A stretch of DNA of 27,175 nucleotides from Deltaproteobacteria bacterium (GTDB taxonomy: Bacteria; Desulfobacterota; Desulfobacteria; Desulfobacterales; UBA11574), in contig JAFDBA010000071.1 in the NCBI GenBank assembly GCA_019313505.1, forward strand, positions 1 through 27,175, read 5' to 3'. The notes beneath the pieces were generated by a model, which searched no databases, was not told the origin of the DNA, and worked only from the letters and a program-made list of their open reading frames with translations. Shown here piece by piece: positions 14,940 through 23,557 of this stretch (its first letter is position 1; each line of letters opens with the position of its first letter). The translations under genes were made by a program, and so were the position numbers.

Positions 14940-14977
14940 CGAGACCTTTGAAAAATGAGCGTTTTGCAAAGGTCTCG
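14940..14977. repeat. Repeat family A, copy 4: palindrome of juxtaposed ends
   Basis: CGAGACCTTTG (14940-14950) and CAAAGGTCTCG (14967-14977) are perfect inverted arms and continue inward with one mismatch to AAAA/TTTT. It looks like the left end (GACCTTTGAAAAATG) and right end (GCGTTTTGCAAAGGTC) of family A brought together with the interior lost. Confidence 0.75.
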
Positions 14978-15100
14978 TCTCTTGTCTAAGCGTAGATTTT
15001 GGGTATGTATATGTGGTGTGGAGTTAATTTTTTCCTTATGGTTATCTACATGAACAGATAAAATCTCTCGATCCACTAAAAGATCTACCTGTATTAGAAT

Positions 15101-15130
15101 AAACGGGCGAAAGCCCGTTTTTATTTTTTT
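15101..15130 (+). terminator. Rho-independent terminator upstream of rimP
   Basis: AAACGGGC, loop GAAA, GCCCGTTT, then TTATTTTTTT. The eight-base-pair stem with a GNRA-like loop and a T-rich tail is a textbook intrinsic terminator. It lies 57 bp before the rimP start, so it either ends transcription from the pheST-merR side or acts as a leader attenuator of the rimP-nusA operon. The rest of 14978-15186 shows no gene. Confidence 0.88.
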
Positions 15131-15186
15131 ATGGGGGACAATTTGATGAATTTCCAAAAAGTCTAATTCATCAAATCGATAGGCCA

Positions 15187-15720
15187 TTGAAACCGCAAAG
15201 GAAAAAAGCAAATAAAAGACTAAAATCCGGGGTCAAAACCCGGAGGCATAAAAACCGGTCTCCGGTAAATAAGGAAAAAATTGTTGCACAGGCAAGAGAT
15301 TTAATAGAATCGTTGTGTGAAAGCGAGGGGTTGGAGTTGGTCCATCTTGAATATCAACGGGAAGCAGGCGGGAGAATTCTTCGCCTTTTTATAGACAGAC
15401 CCGGGGGCGTTACACTCGATGACTGTGTGCATATAAGCCGCCAATCGAGCGACCTTTTGGATGTATATCTTGAAAATACGGGACCATACAGTCTGGAGGT
15501 CTCATCTCCGGGACCGAATCGTCCCTTGGGGAAAAGGCTTGACTTTGACAGGTTCAAAGGAAGCCGTGTAAAAATTAGAACCGCTCAACCTGTTGACGGC
15601 CAAAAAAAAATTAAGGGTGTCCTTATGGGTATATCTGAAGAGATTGTAAAACTATCGGTAGATGGCAAAACAGCATGTATTCCTTATCAGGAAATTATGA
15701 TGGCGCGACTTGCTGATTAG
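15187..15720 (+). CDS. rimP: Ribosome maturation factor RimP
   Basis: 177 residues from a TTG at 15187. The first ~30 residues are very basic (RKKANKRLKSGVKTRRHKNR) and not part of the usual family; conserved RimP begins at EKIVAQARDLIESLCESEGLELVHLEYQREAGGRILRLFIDRPGGVTLDDC, followed by YSLEVSSPGPNRPL and the C-terminal SH3-like domain (GSRVKIRTAQPVDGQKKIKGVLMGI). RimP helps assemble the 30S head. The true start could be further downstream, as no strong ribosome binding site precedes the TTG, but no ATG is available before the conserved part. Position upstream of nusA is the canonical operon order. Confidence 0.93.
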   Translation: MKPQRKKANKRLKSGVKTRRHKNRSPVNKEKIVAQARDLIESLCESEGLELVHLEYQREAGGRILRLFIDRPGGVTLDDCVHISRQSSDLLDVYLENTGPYSLEVSSPGPNRPLGKRLDFDRFKGSRVKIRTAQPVDGQKKIKGVLMGISEEIVKLSVDGKTACIPYQEIMMARLAD

Positions 15721-15799
15721 CCCGAATGTACAACCCTCATTGAGTAACTAAGGTACAATTTGAACAACAGTTGGCATTTAATATGTTGAGGATAAACGG

Positions 15800-17335
15800 A
15801 TGTTTATAGCAGATATAAAACGTGTTATTGATCAGGTTAGTCGAGACAAAGGTATTAATCGCGAAGTGCTTATCAAGGCACTTGAGGAGGCTTTGGAATC
15901 TGCCGCGAGAAAAAAGTTTGGAACCAAAGTAGACATTGAAGTTCAATACAATGATGCAACAGGTGAAATTGAAGTATTCCAGTTTAAAGATGTGACTGAA
16001 GACATTACAGAACCTGACACCCAAATAAGCCTTGAAGAAGGACGTAAGCTGGATTCAGAATGTGAAATCGGTGACAGCCTCGGCACAAAAATGGATACTT
16101 CCACTTTTGGACGCATAGCCGCACAGGCGGCCAAACAGGTCATTATACAGAAAATGAAAAGTGCGGAAAGGGATGCTGTTTATTCGAGTTTTATTAGCCG
16201 GAAAGGTGAAATCATAAACGGAATTGTACAGCGTTTTGACCGTAATGATATTATTGTTAATCTGGGACAGACGGAAGGTATACTTCCAACGCGAGAGCAG
16301 GTCTCTAAAGAATCGTATCGACGTGGTGATCGTATTAGGGCATATATAGTGGATGTAATTCATGAAACTCGCGGCCCACAAATTATTCTTTCAAGAACAC
16401 ATCCTGATTTTGTGGCCTGTCTTTTCAAAACGGAAGTTCCGGAAATCAGCGAAGGTATCGTAACCATTATGGGTGTAGCCCGTGAACCCGGAATCCGTGC
16501 AAAATTTTCAGTAACTTCAAACGATTCTGATATAGACCCGGTTGGTGCCTGTGTAGGAATGAAAGGGAGTCGAGTACAGAACGTTGTTCAGGAACTGAGA
16601 GGTGAAAAAATAGATATTATATCCTGGCATATTGATCCTGCAAAATTTGTATGTAATGCCCTTGCACCTGCTGAAATATCCAGAGTTATTATCGATGAAG
16701 AGAATTTTTCCATGGAAGTCATCGTACCTGACGAATTTCTTTCAATAGCCATCGGGAAAAAAGGGCAGAATGTTCGTCTTGCCTCAAAACTTACAAAATG
16801 GCATCTTGATGTCAACAGTGAAACACGATACAGTGAAGCCATGCAGGACGGCTACAACTCTCTTGTGTCATTACCGGGTATCGGAATTAGCATGGCGGAT
16901 GCTTTGTATGAAAAAGGATTTTTTTCTGCTGAGGAACTCGGCAATTCTTCCATAGAAGATCTGATTCAGATCAGGGGCATTGCCAAAGAAAAAGCAATAC
17001 AACTTATCGAAAGCGCAAAAAAACATATGGCAAGCACAGACGAAATCGATGAAATATCAAATGAAGCCCTGCCGGATGAGGAAGCGGACGGCGATGAGAT
17101 TTCAAATGTTTCGGATGTTCAGGAGGTCTTGAAAGAAGATATAATCGACGAAACATCTGAAGAAGATTTGTCGGATGAGGAAGCGGACGGCGATGAGATT
17201 TCAAATGTTTCGGATGTTCAGGAGGTCTTGAAAGAAGACATAATCGACGAAACATCTAAAGAAGATTTGTCGGATGATGAGGATACGCCAGACCATTCTT
17301 CATCACCTGATAATGCGGTAGAAGATGACGGATAA
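15800..17335 (+). CDS. nusA: Transcription termination/antitermination factor NusA
   Basis: 511 residues. N-terminal RNA-polymerase-binding domain (1-~128), S1 domain (~135-200, GEIINGIVQRFDRNDIIVNLG), two KH domains (~205-350; GMKGSRVQNVVQELRGEKIDI and AIGKKGQNVRLASKL), and a helix-hairpin-helix region (~365-415, LVSLPGIGISMADALYEKGF, IRGIAKEKA). The final ~95 residues are acidic and low complexity, containing a near-perfect 33-residue duplication. NusA regulates pausing and termination in complex with RNA polymerase. TGAGGAT precedes the ATG. No ylxR lies between nusA and infB, where many bacteria have it. Confidence 0.97.
   Translation: MFIADIKRVIDQVSRDKGINREVLIKALEEALESAARKKFGTKVDIEVQYNDATGEIEVFQFKDVTEDITEPDTQISLEEGRKLDSECEIGDSLGTKMDTSTFGRIAAQAAKQVIIQKMKSAERDAVYSSFISRKGEIINGIVQRFDRNDIIVNLGQTEGILPTREQVSKESYRRGDRIRAYIVDVIHETRGPQIILSRTHPDFVACLFKTEVPEISEGIVTIMGVAREPGIRAKFSVTSNDSDIDPVGACVGMKGSRVQNVVQELRGEKIDIISWHIDPAKFVCNALAPAEISRVIIDEENFSMEVIVPDEFLSIAIGKKGQNVRLASKLTKWHLDVNSETRYSEAMQDGYNSLVSLPGIGISMADALYEKGFFSAEELGNSSIEDLIQIRGIAKEKAIQLIESAKKHMASTDEIDEISNEALPDEEADGDEISNVSDVQEVLKEDIIDETSEEDLSDEEADGDEISNVSDVQEVLKEDIIDETSKEDLSDDEDTPDHSSSPDNAVEDDG
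17081..17278 (+). repeat. 99-bp in-frame tandem duplication in the nusA tail
   Basis: Unit 1 spans 17081-17179 and unit 2 17180-17278, each starting GAAGCGGACGGCGATGAG. The two differ at only a few bases, for example GATATAATC/GACATAATC and TCTGAAGAAG/TCTAAAGAAG. They encode two copies of EADGDEISNVSDVQEVLK plus EDIIDETS(E/K)EDLSD. The low divergence, including silent sites, implies a recent duplication. Confidence 0.9.
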
Positions 17336-17460
17336 TTTGTGAACTTGGCTAAACTGTGTTCCATCCAGCAAGATTGCGGGAAAATGTTGCAGTAATGGAA
17401 TAGTAAGTTTAACCTACTAGTTTAACATTAGATCACTTTAAACTTTACTAAGGGGAATGA

Positions 17461-20043
17461 ATGGCAAAGATTAGAATATATGAACTTGCCAGAGATCTTA
17501 ACGTGACAAATAAGACACTGCTTGAAAAGATACGGAATATGGATATTAATGTAAAAAGCCATATGAGTTCTATAGATGATGAGACTGTAATCATGATAAA
17601 AAAGAATTTGATTGGCTCACCCAAAAAAGAGGTTGATGAAAAGCGTATAAAGCCGACGATTATCAGAAGACGTAAAAAACGTGTGCAGCAAGAGACTGTT
17701 CAGGTAGAAACGGCTATTGCACCGGAAGAGCCTCCCAAGGAAGACGCTCCACCCAAGGATGACGCACCTGATGGAGCCGTTGCACAAACCATTCTTTCGA
17801 AAGAAAAGCCTAAAATCGAAAAGCCGGCCAAATCAAAACTTAAGGAACCAGCCGTTTTAAAGAAATTAAAAAAGAAAAAGGTCGCTAAAAAGGTTAAAAA
17901 AGATACTCCGGCAAAGATTATAAAACTACCCGTAACACCACCCCCTGAGAAAAAAGCGCCTAAGATCGAAAAAGACCGGGTTCAAAAACTCAAAAAAAAG
18001 GTAGAAAAAACACCCACACCGAAAAAAGATGCGCCAGAAATTAAAAAACCCCGGAAAGATGTGCCTGCAAAAGACAAAAAGAAAAAGAAGCAATGGACAA
18101 AAAAACCCGACGAAGCTGTAAGGGATAAAAAGTTTTTCAAAAAGAAAATCTCCTTCCGGAAAAAAGAAGTTGTTGAAGGGGCTGATCTTTATGTCAAGGG
18201 GCATCGGACTCGTAAGGGACGTAGGATTGCAAAGGCTAAACCGACTCTTGGAAAACAAAAGCCCTTGATAACTACACCTAAAGCCATCAAACGTAGAATA
18301 AAAATTGATGAGGTCATTGCCTTGTCCGATCTGGCAAAACGTATGGGAATCAAAGCCGGAGAAATCATCAAAAAGCTGATGGATTTAGGTGTTATGACAA
18401 CTGTTAACCAGGCCATAGACTTTGATACCGCCGTTCTTGTTGCCGCAGAATTCGATTACGAACTGGAAAAAGCCTCTTTTGAGGAAGAAGATGTGTTAAA
18501 AATAGAAAAAGATGATCCGGATAAGCTCATGGCGAGGCCGCCGGTGGTAACTATTATGGGACATGTGGATCATGGGAAAACATCTCTTCTTGATGTAATA
18601 AGAAAAACCAAAGTCACGGAAAATGAAGCCGGGGGAATCACGCAACATATCGGCGCCTACCATGTATCCACAGATAAAGGCCAGATTGTATTTCTGGATA
18701 CGCCGGGCCATGAAGCGTTTACTGCAATGCGTGCCCGTGGCGCCAGGGTAACGGACTTGGTAATTCTGGTTGTTGCTGCTGATGATGGCGTAATGCCCCA
18801 GACCATTGAGGCAATAAACCACTCCAAAGCCGCAAAAGTCCCGATCATCGTTGCAATTAATAAGATAGACAAAGACAATGCTGATCCTGAACGTGTTCAG
18901 CGTGAACTTGCAGACACAGGTCTTGTTCCTGAGGATTGGGGTGGTGATACTATTTTCGTCCAGGTTTCTGCTAAAAAGAAACAGGGAATTGATGATCTGC
19001 TTGAAATGGTTCTCCTTCAGACAGAAATATTGGAGCTTAAAGCAAATCCGGATAGGCTTGCCATGGGCTACGTGGTTGAAGCAAAGCTGGATTCAGGCAG
19101 AGGCCCTGTTGCCACGGTTCTGGTCAAGCAGGGAACTTTGATGATTCATAATCCGGTGGTCTGTGGCGTACACTATGGCAAAATACGAGCCTTACTGAAC
19201 GACAGAGGAGCTCAGGTAACGTCCGCCGGGCCTTCAATGCCGATTGAAATAATCGGACTTTCAGGTGTTCCTAATGCCGGAGATGAGTTGCTTGCGTTGG
19301 CAGACGAAAAGAATGCCAAGCAGGTCAGTGCCCATCGAATACAGAAACAACGGTCTAAAGAACTGGCAAAAACCAGCAGATTAAGTCTTGAAAAACTTTA
19401 TGAGCAGATACAGACAAATGAGGTTAAGGATCTAAACCTCATAATCAAGGCCGATGTCCATGGTTCTATCGAAGCCCTTGGAGACGCCTTGACAAAACTT
19501 TCCAACGAGGAAGTCAGAATTAACGTAATCCATACAGCAACCGGAACATTGACCGAATCGGATATTTCCCTGGCTACCGTTTCTGATGCCATAATTATAG
19601 GTTTTAACGTCCGTCCCACTTCTAAAATTCAGGCGCTTTCCCATGAAGAAAATGTGGACATACGTTTTTATAATGTCATTTATGATATTATAAAAGACAT
19701 CAAGGATGCCATTCTCGGTATGATGTCCTCTACTTTTGAAGAAAGGATCCTGGGAAAAGCCGAGATCCGAGAAGTGTTCCACGTTCCAAAAGTCGGGGCT
19801 ATCGCAGGTTGCTATGTCACCGAAGGGAAAATAGAGCGGGGGCAGCTTGCGCGCGTCCTCAGGGATTGGATTGTCTGTTATGAGGGTAAAATTTCTTCCC
19901 TCCGGCATTTCAAAGACGATGTCAAGGAAGCCCAGAGCGGTTACGAATGCGGAATCGGTATCCATAAATATAATGATATCAAGATTGGTGATGTAATAGA
20001 ATGTTACTACCTTGAGGAGATCAAACCTGAACTTGAAGAGTAG
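17461..20043 (+). CDS. infB: Translation initiation factor IF2
   Basis: 860 residues. The N-terminal IF2 domain (IRIYELARDLNVTNKTLLEKI) is followed by a long Lys/Pro/Glu-rich linker (~70-270) and a second IF2-N fold (~285-345, VIALSDLAKRMGIKAGEIIKKLMDLG). The GTPase domain shows G1 GHVDHGKTSLLD, the switch GGITQHIGAY, G3 DTPGHEAF, G4 NKID and G5 VSAKKKQGIDDLL; domains II-IV follow to the fMet-tRNA-binding C-terminus. IF2 brings initiator tRNA and joins subunits. An AAGGGGAATGA site precedes the ATG. The repetitive linker is common in IF2 of this lineage. Confidence 0.97.
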   Translation: MAKIRIYELARDLNVTNKTLLEKIRNMDINVKSHMSSIDDETVIMIKKNLIGSPKKEVDEKRIKPTIIRRRKKRVQQETVQVETAIAPEEPPKEDAPPKDDAPDGAVAQTILSKEKPKIEKPAKSKLKEPAVLKKLKKKKVAKKVKKDTPAKIIKLPVTPPPEKKAPKIEKDRVQKLKKKVEKTPTPKKDAPEIKKPRKDVPAKDKKKKKQWTKKPDEAVRDKKFFKKKISFRKKEVVEGADLYVKGHRTRKGRRIAKAKPTLGKQKPLITTPKAIKRRIKIDEVIALSDLAKRMGIKAGEIIKKLMDLGVMTTVNQAIDFDTAVLVAAEFDYELEKASFEEEDVLKIEKDDPDKLMARPPVVTIMGHVDHGKTSLLDVIRKTKVTENEAGGITQHIGAYHVSTDKGQIVFLDTPGHEAFTAMRARGARVTDLVILVVAADDGVMPQTIEAINHSKAAKVPIIVAINKIDKDNADPERVQRELADTGLVPEDWGGDTIFVQVSAKKKQGIDDLLEMVLLQTEILELKANPDRLAMGYVVEAKLDSGRGPVATVLVKQGTLMIHNPVVCGVHYGKIRALLNDRGAQVTSAGPSMPIEIIGLSGVPNAGDELLALADEKNAKQVSAHRIQKQRSKELAKTSRLSLEKLYEQIQTNEVKDLNLIIKADVHGSIEALGDALTKLSNEEVRINVIHTATGTLTESDISLATVSDAIIIGFNVRPTSKIQALSHEENVDIRFYNVIYDIIKDIKDAILGMMSSTFEERILGKAEIREVFHVPKVGAIAGCYVTEGKIERGQLARVLRDWIVCYEGKISSLRHFKDDVKEAQSGYECGIGIHKYNDIKIGDVIECYYLEEIKPELEE

Positions 20044-20122
20044 ATATATACTTGGAACGGGTATAAATTAAGGTTAAAGTCAACAAAATGCTTAACCAAT
20101 TAAGTGTGAAATGCCTAAAGTG

Positions 20123-20203
20123 ATCTAAAGTGTCTAAAGTTAAGGAATACTACCAATTTGTATAAAAGCCGGAGCGCAGCGACTCCTTAACTTTAGCTCA
20201 CTT
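20123..20203. repeat. Inverted repeat between infB and ylxP
   Basis: AGTGTCTAAAGTTAAGGAAT (20130-20149) pairs with ACTCCTTAACTTTAGCTCACTT (20182-20203) with few mismatches; the GGAGCGCAGCGACTCC segment at its inner right side forms a second small hairpin. There is no T-run after it, so it is a repeat or processing element within the 243-bp gap (20044-20286), which otherwise has no gene. Part of the motif (TAGATCACTTTA) recurs upstream of infB at 17429. Confidence 0.6.
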
Positions 20204-20286
20204 GTAACTTTTCTGGTTTATCCGGGATAGGTGAAAGCCAAAAAAATGCTCAAAGTGTAAACGTGCGAAGTATAAGTGAGAGTAAC

Positions 20287-20574
20287 ATGGTTGCGGGTTT
20301 TGGTATTATCACATTCAGATTGCATGACTGCCGTTCTTTAAAAGGCAAAAGGAAGGTTGTAAAATCGATCATTAGCCGACTGCGTAACAATTTTAATGTT
20401 TCGGTTGCAGAGGTCGGATCAAATGACATCTATCAAAAGGCAATAATAGGGTTTGCCCTGGTTGGTAACAATCGAAAGGTAATAAACTCTAAGATAGACA
20501 AGATATTTAATCTGGCAGACGAGTTGAATCTGGCTGAGATCATAGACAGTGAAATGGAGATCATCAATTTATGA
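20287..20574 (+). CDS. ylxP: DUF503-family protein (YlxP-like)
   Basis: 95 residues from ATG 20287, preceded by GTGAGAG; a GTG at 20263 would add eight atypical residues. The family signature is present: VAGFGIITFRLHDCRSLKGKRKVVKSIISRLRNNFNVSVAEVGSNDIYQKAIIGFALV. DUF503 proteins are small ferredoxin-fold proteins normally encoded between infB and rbfA and tied to ribosome or cold adaptation, with no agreed activity. Its TGA overlaps the rbfA ATG by four bases (ATGA), indicating coupling. Confidence 0.92.
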   Translation: MVAGFGIITFRLHDCRSLKGKRKVVKSIISRLRNNFNVSVAEVGSNDIYQKAIIGFALVGNNRKVINSKIDKIFNLADELNLAEIIDSEMEIINL

Positions 20575-20948
20575 AACCGTTTGTACGATCTGACAGAGTT
20601 GGTGGCCAGATACAGAAAGTACTGTCGGAAATATTGCTGAAAAAAGTTAAAGATCCTCGTCTTGAAAATGCCAGCATTACAGATGTGAAAATGTCTCGAG
20701 ATTTAAGGATTGCACGGATATATTTTGTTGCATCCGGCAACAAACAAAGCATAGAACAGGCGGCAAAAGGATTTGAAAGTGCTCTGGGGTTTGTAAAACG
20801 TACACTTGCCCGGCAGTTGGGTTTGCGTTATATGCCGGACCTTAAATTTTTTTACGATGAATCTTTTGATTACGGATCACAGATAGATGAGGTTTTGAAG
20901 ACTGTAAAAGCGGACAATGGACCAGATAATACGTTATTTGAAAAATAG
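20571..20948 (+). CDS. rbfA: Ribosome-binding factor A
   Basis: 125 residues. The start MKPFVRSDRVGGQIQKVLSEILLKKVKDPRL, followed by VTDVKMSRDLRIARIYF-like sequence (ITDVKMSRDLRIARIYFVASG) and LGLRYMPDLKFFYDESFDYGSQIDEVL, is diagnostic. RbfA is a KH-fold protein that binds immature 30S near 16S helix 1 and promotes maturation, important in the cold. It overlaps ylxP by four bases at the start and nrnA by 32 bases at the end. Confidence 0.96.
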   Translation: MKPFVRSDRVGGQIQKVLSEILLKKVKDPRLENASITDVKMSRDLRIARIYFVASGNKQSIEQAAKGFESALGFVKRTLARQLGLRYMPDLKFFYDESFDYGSQIDEVLKTVKADNGPDNTLFEK

Positions 20949-21885
20949 TAGCCATATTTTAATTGCTACTCACGCTAACCCGGACGGTGATGCAATCGGA
21001 TCTCTGATTGCCATGGGACTTTGTCTTGATGTATTGAATAAAAAAACAACTTTATATAATGAAAGTCCCATTCCCGCTGTGTACCGTTTTCTCCCTGCTG
21101 TTAACCGTGTTGTGAGGAATATAAAAAATGAGAATTACGATCTTGCCGTTATTCTTGATTGCGGTAATTTAAAACGGATCGGGATGGCTGCTTCAGTGGT
21201 TAGACAGATTCCGATTACTGTCAACATCGATCATCATGTTACCAATACCCACTTTGGTCAACTTCAACTCGTAGATACTTCAGCATGTGCCACCGCGGAA
21301 ATCATATACTGTCTGATAAAACAAATGAATGTTTCATTTGACAAAGCTATTGCCACTTCAATATACACGGGGATTTTGACCGATACAGGTTCATTTCGTT
21401 TTTCAAATACAAACAGAGCCGCTTTTGCAATCTGTCAAGAAATGGTGGGATTGGGCGTCGATCCTTACAATGTTGCACAACATGTATATGGAACATATTC
21501 TTTGGGCCGTATGAAGCTTCTTAATCTTGCCCTCGACTCTATTGAGATTTCAGATAATGGCAAACTGTCAATTATGACACTTACACAAGACATGTTTTAT
21601 AAAACACATACCCAGGCTGAAGATGTAGACGGCCTTATCAATTATGCAAGACGTATTGAAAATATCAAAGTCGCGGCACTTATACAGGAATGCGGGAATG
21701 GCAAAAAAAAATTAAACGCTTTTAACAGGTTTCATATAAGCCTCCGTTCAGATGAAACGGTTGATGTGGCTGCAATTGCAGGTTTGTTTGGGGGAGGAGG
21801 CCACGCCAGCGCTGCCGGATTCAATATTGAATCGACACTTTCTGATATAAAATTACAACTTTTAAACATGGCTGATAAAATATGA
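20917..21885 (+). CDS. nrnA: DHH/DHHA1 phosphoesterase, nanoRNase/pAp phosphatase type
   Basis: 322 residues. The metal-binding motifs are all present: NPDGDAIGS (D23, D25), VILDCGN, NIDHHVTN (D105-H106-H107) and TGILTDTGSFRF; the C-terminal DHHA1 domain has GGGGHASAAGF. This is the NrnA family, which degrades 2-5-nt RNAs and in many bacteria dephosphorylates pAp to AMP. The placement between rbfA and truB is classical for the family. The ATG lies inside rbfA and its TGA overlaps the truB ATG (ATGA). Confidence 0.94.
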   Translation: MDQIIRYLKNSSHILIATHANPDGDAIGSLIAMGLCLDVLNKKTTLYNESPIPAVYRFLPAVNRVVRNIKNENYDLAVILDCGNLKRIGMAASVVRQIPITVNIDHHVTNTHFGQLQLVDTSACATAEIIYCLIKQMNVSFDKAIATSIYTGILTDTGSFRFSNTNRAAFAICQEMVGLGVDPYNVAQHVYGTYSLGRMKLLNLALDSIEISDNGKLSIMTLTQDMFYKTHTQAEDVDGLINYARRIENIKVAALIQECGNGKKKLNAFNRFHISLRSDETVDVAAIAGLFGGGGHASAAGFNIESTLSDIKLQLLNMADKI

Positions 21886-22790
21886 CTAAACAAAGCGGGA
21901 TTTTAGTTGTTGATAAGCCCGCAGGCATAACCTCAGCCGGGGTGGTAGCCCGTATAAAGAAAATATTTGGGGCAAGAAAAGTCGGGCATGCCGGTACACT
22001 TGATCCTTTTGCAACAGGTATCCTGGTATGCTGTATCAATCGTGGGACAAAGCTTGCCAGGTTTTTCCTGCATGGTAACAAAAAATATGAAGCTGTTCTT
22101 AACCTGGGTATTGAAACAGACACGCAGGATTCAACTGGAACTGTTACGTCAATATGCGATAACGTATTATTTTCTGAAATAAAAATACGATCCGTTTTTA
22201 AGCGGTTCGAGGGGACGATTGAGCAAATGCCGCCGGTTTATTCGGCGCTGAAATTTAAGGGAACCCCCCTTTACAAACTGGCGCGCAGCGGCAAACCTGT
22301 TCAGAAACCGGCAAGACGTGTCACTATTTTCAACATTGAAATACTTGAAATAAATCTGCCGTTGATACATTTTAATATATCTTGCTCAGCAGGTACATAT
22401 ATCAGAACACTCTGTTCAGACATAGGAAAATTTCTCGGATGCGGTGGCCACCTTAAAGAATTAAGGCGGATCCAAAGCGGCGGGTTCTCAATTAGAAAGG
22501 CTGCAAAATTATCAGAAATAGAAAGTTTGGCTTTATCTGAAAAAATATTCGATCGGATAATAAGCATGTCAAACGCCTTGCAGGATATGTCCGAACATAT
22601 TGCTGATAAAGGGTTGGCAGAAAAAATAATGCATGGCAATATCATAACAAAAAAGGATTTAAGGCCGGTACACTCAAAAACTTCAGAAAGCTTTATCAAG
22701 ATCGTCGATAAAAATAACGATCTTATTGCGGTATTAGAGGATACAAAAGATAGTGACAGGTATGGTTATTGCTGTGTATTCAACAATTGA
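21882..22790 (+). CDS. truB: tRNA pseudouridine(55) synthase
   Basis: 302 residues. The N-terminus GILVVDKPAGITSAGVV leads to the catalytic block GHAGTLDPFATGIL with the nucleophilic Asp at about 41; later blocks EQMPPVYSALKFKGTPLY, ISCSAGTYIRTLCSDIG and LKELRRIQSGGF match TruB. The C-terminal part beyond ~240 looks PUA-like. TruB makes pseudouridine 55 in the T loop of tRNAs and acts as a tRNA chaperone. The stop TGA is the first three bases of repeat family B copy 2, sharing TGATGGCGTCG with the dgt stop. Confidence 0.96.
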   Translation: MTKQSGILVVDKPAGITSAGVVARIKKIFGARKVGHAGTLDPFATGILVCCINRGTKLARFFLHGNKKYEAVLNLGIETDTQDSTGTVTSICDNVLFSEIKIRSVFKRFEGTIEQMPPVYSALKFKGTPLYKLARSGKPVQKPARRVTIFNIEILEINLPLIHFNISCSAGTYIRTLCSDIGKFLGCGGHLKELRRIQSGGFSIRKAAKLSEIESLALSEKIFDRIISMSNALQDMSEHIADKGLAEKIMHGNIITKKDLRPVHSKTSESFIKIVDKNNDLIAVLEDTKDSDRYGYCCVFNN

Positions 22791-22961
22791 TGGCGTCGTA
22801 AAAAGTCCCATCTACTGCGTTGCAGTATTTTTTCAGACACTCGGCATACTACATGTATGGCCTCGTTCCTGAAAAAATACTACGCCTTGTATATGAACCT
22901 TTAGTTGAATTCGTTACTTTTTACGAAACCGTCAAAATCGGACTTTTTGCGAGTTCATCAA
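22788..22961 (+). repeat. Repeat family B, copy 2 (fullest copy)
   Basis: Starts at the truB stop with TGATGGCGTCGTAAAAAGTC and contains an AGTATTTTTTCAG / CTGAAAAAATACT stem with the conserved CATACTACATGTATGGCC tip. The right part, AGTTGAATTCGTTACTTTTT, ACGAAACCGTCAAAATCGG and ACTTTTTGCGAGTTCATCA, returns sequences similar to the left terminus in reverse orientation, so the element is bounded by inverted ends. The remaining 22962-23043 holds only the rpsO leader. Confidence 0.85.
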
Positions 22962-23043
22962 CGATTAACTTGAATTTTATCGGGTTGTCCTGAATATTTC
23001 ATGAATAATAAAAATCTTATTTAACAAGAGGAGGCAAAAAAAA

Positions 23044-23313
23044 TTGGTTTTAACAACAAAAGACAAAAAGGAGCTGATTGAGCGGTTTAAGCTGCACGAA
23101 GACGATACAGGTTCTCCGGAAGTCCAGGTCGGACTTCTGACATACCGTATTTCTTATCTTACAGATCACTTAAAGGTTCATAAAAAGGACCATCATTCCA
23201 GAAGGGGTTTGTTGATTTTAGTCGGTAGACGGCGCAGGCTCTTAAATTATGTAAAAAATAAAGATGTAAAACGATACAGGACAATCATCGAAACCCTGGG
23301 ACTGAGAAGATAG
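23044..23313 (+). CDS. rpsO: 30S ribosomal protein S15
   Basis: 89 residues, the standard length. The start is TTG behind a good AGAGGAGG site. LHEDDTGSPEVQVGLLTYRISYLTDHLKVHKKDHHSRRGLLILVGRRRRLLNYVK contains the family signature and the 16S-binding helices. S15 binds 16S rRNA early in 30S platform assembly and in several bacteria represses its own mRNA. pnp follows after 244 bp with no gene in the gap; the gap is AT-rich and I see no strong terminator, so shared transcription as in other bacteria is likely. Confidence 0.97.
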   Translation: MVLTTKDKKELIERFKLHEDDTGSPEVQVGLLTYRISYLTDHLKVHKKDHHSRRGLLILVGRRRRLLNYVKNKDVKRYRTIIETLGLRR

Positions 23314-23557
23314 AGGACACATTTTATGTGATCTCTATCCAGGGAAATATAATATAGCCTAGGTTATTACATGCCCGTATTGTTTGTATAAGCATAAGTG
23401 AGTTTCATAGAACTGTACCTGCATAAGGGCTTAATTTTTAATCCTGCAATCAGTAATTAAACTTAATTTTTTGCTATTTAATGATCAGTCCAAAAAAAAA
23501 TATAAGATTTGACATGCAATTAAAGGTTTGAAGCTGCTTTGCTTTTAGGAGACAAAT

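Noticed and set aside
19432..19965. Minus-strand open frame of 177 codons inside infB
   Set aside because: Shadow of the IF2 C-terminal domains, which are clearly coding on the plus strand.
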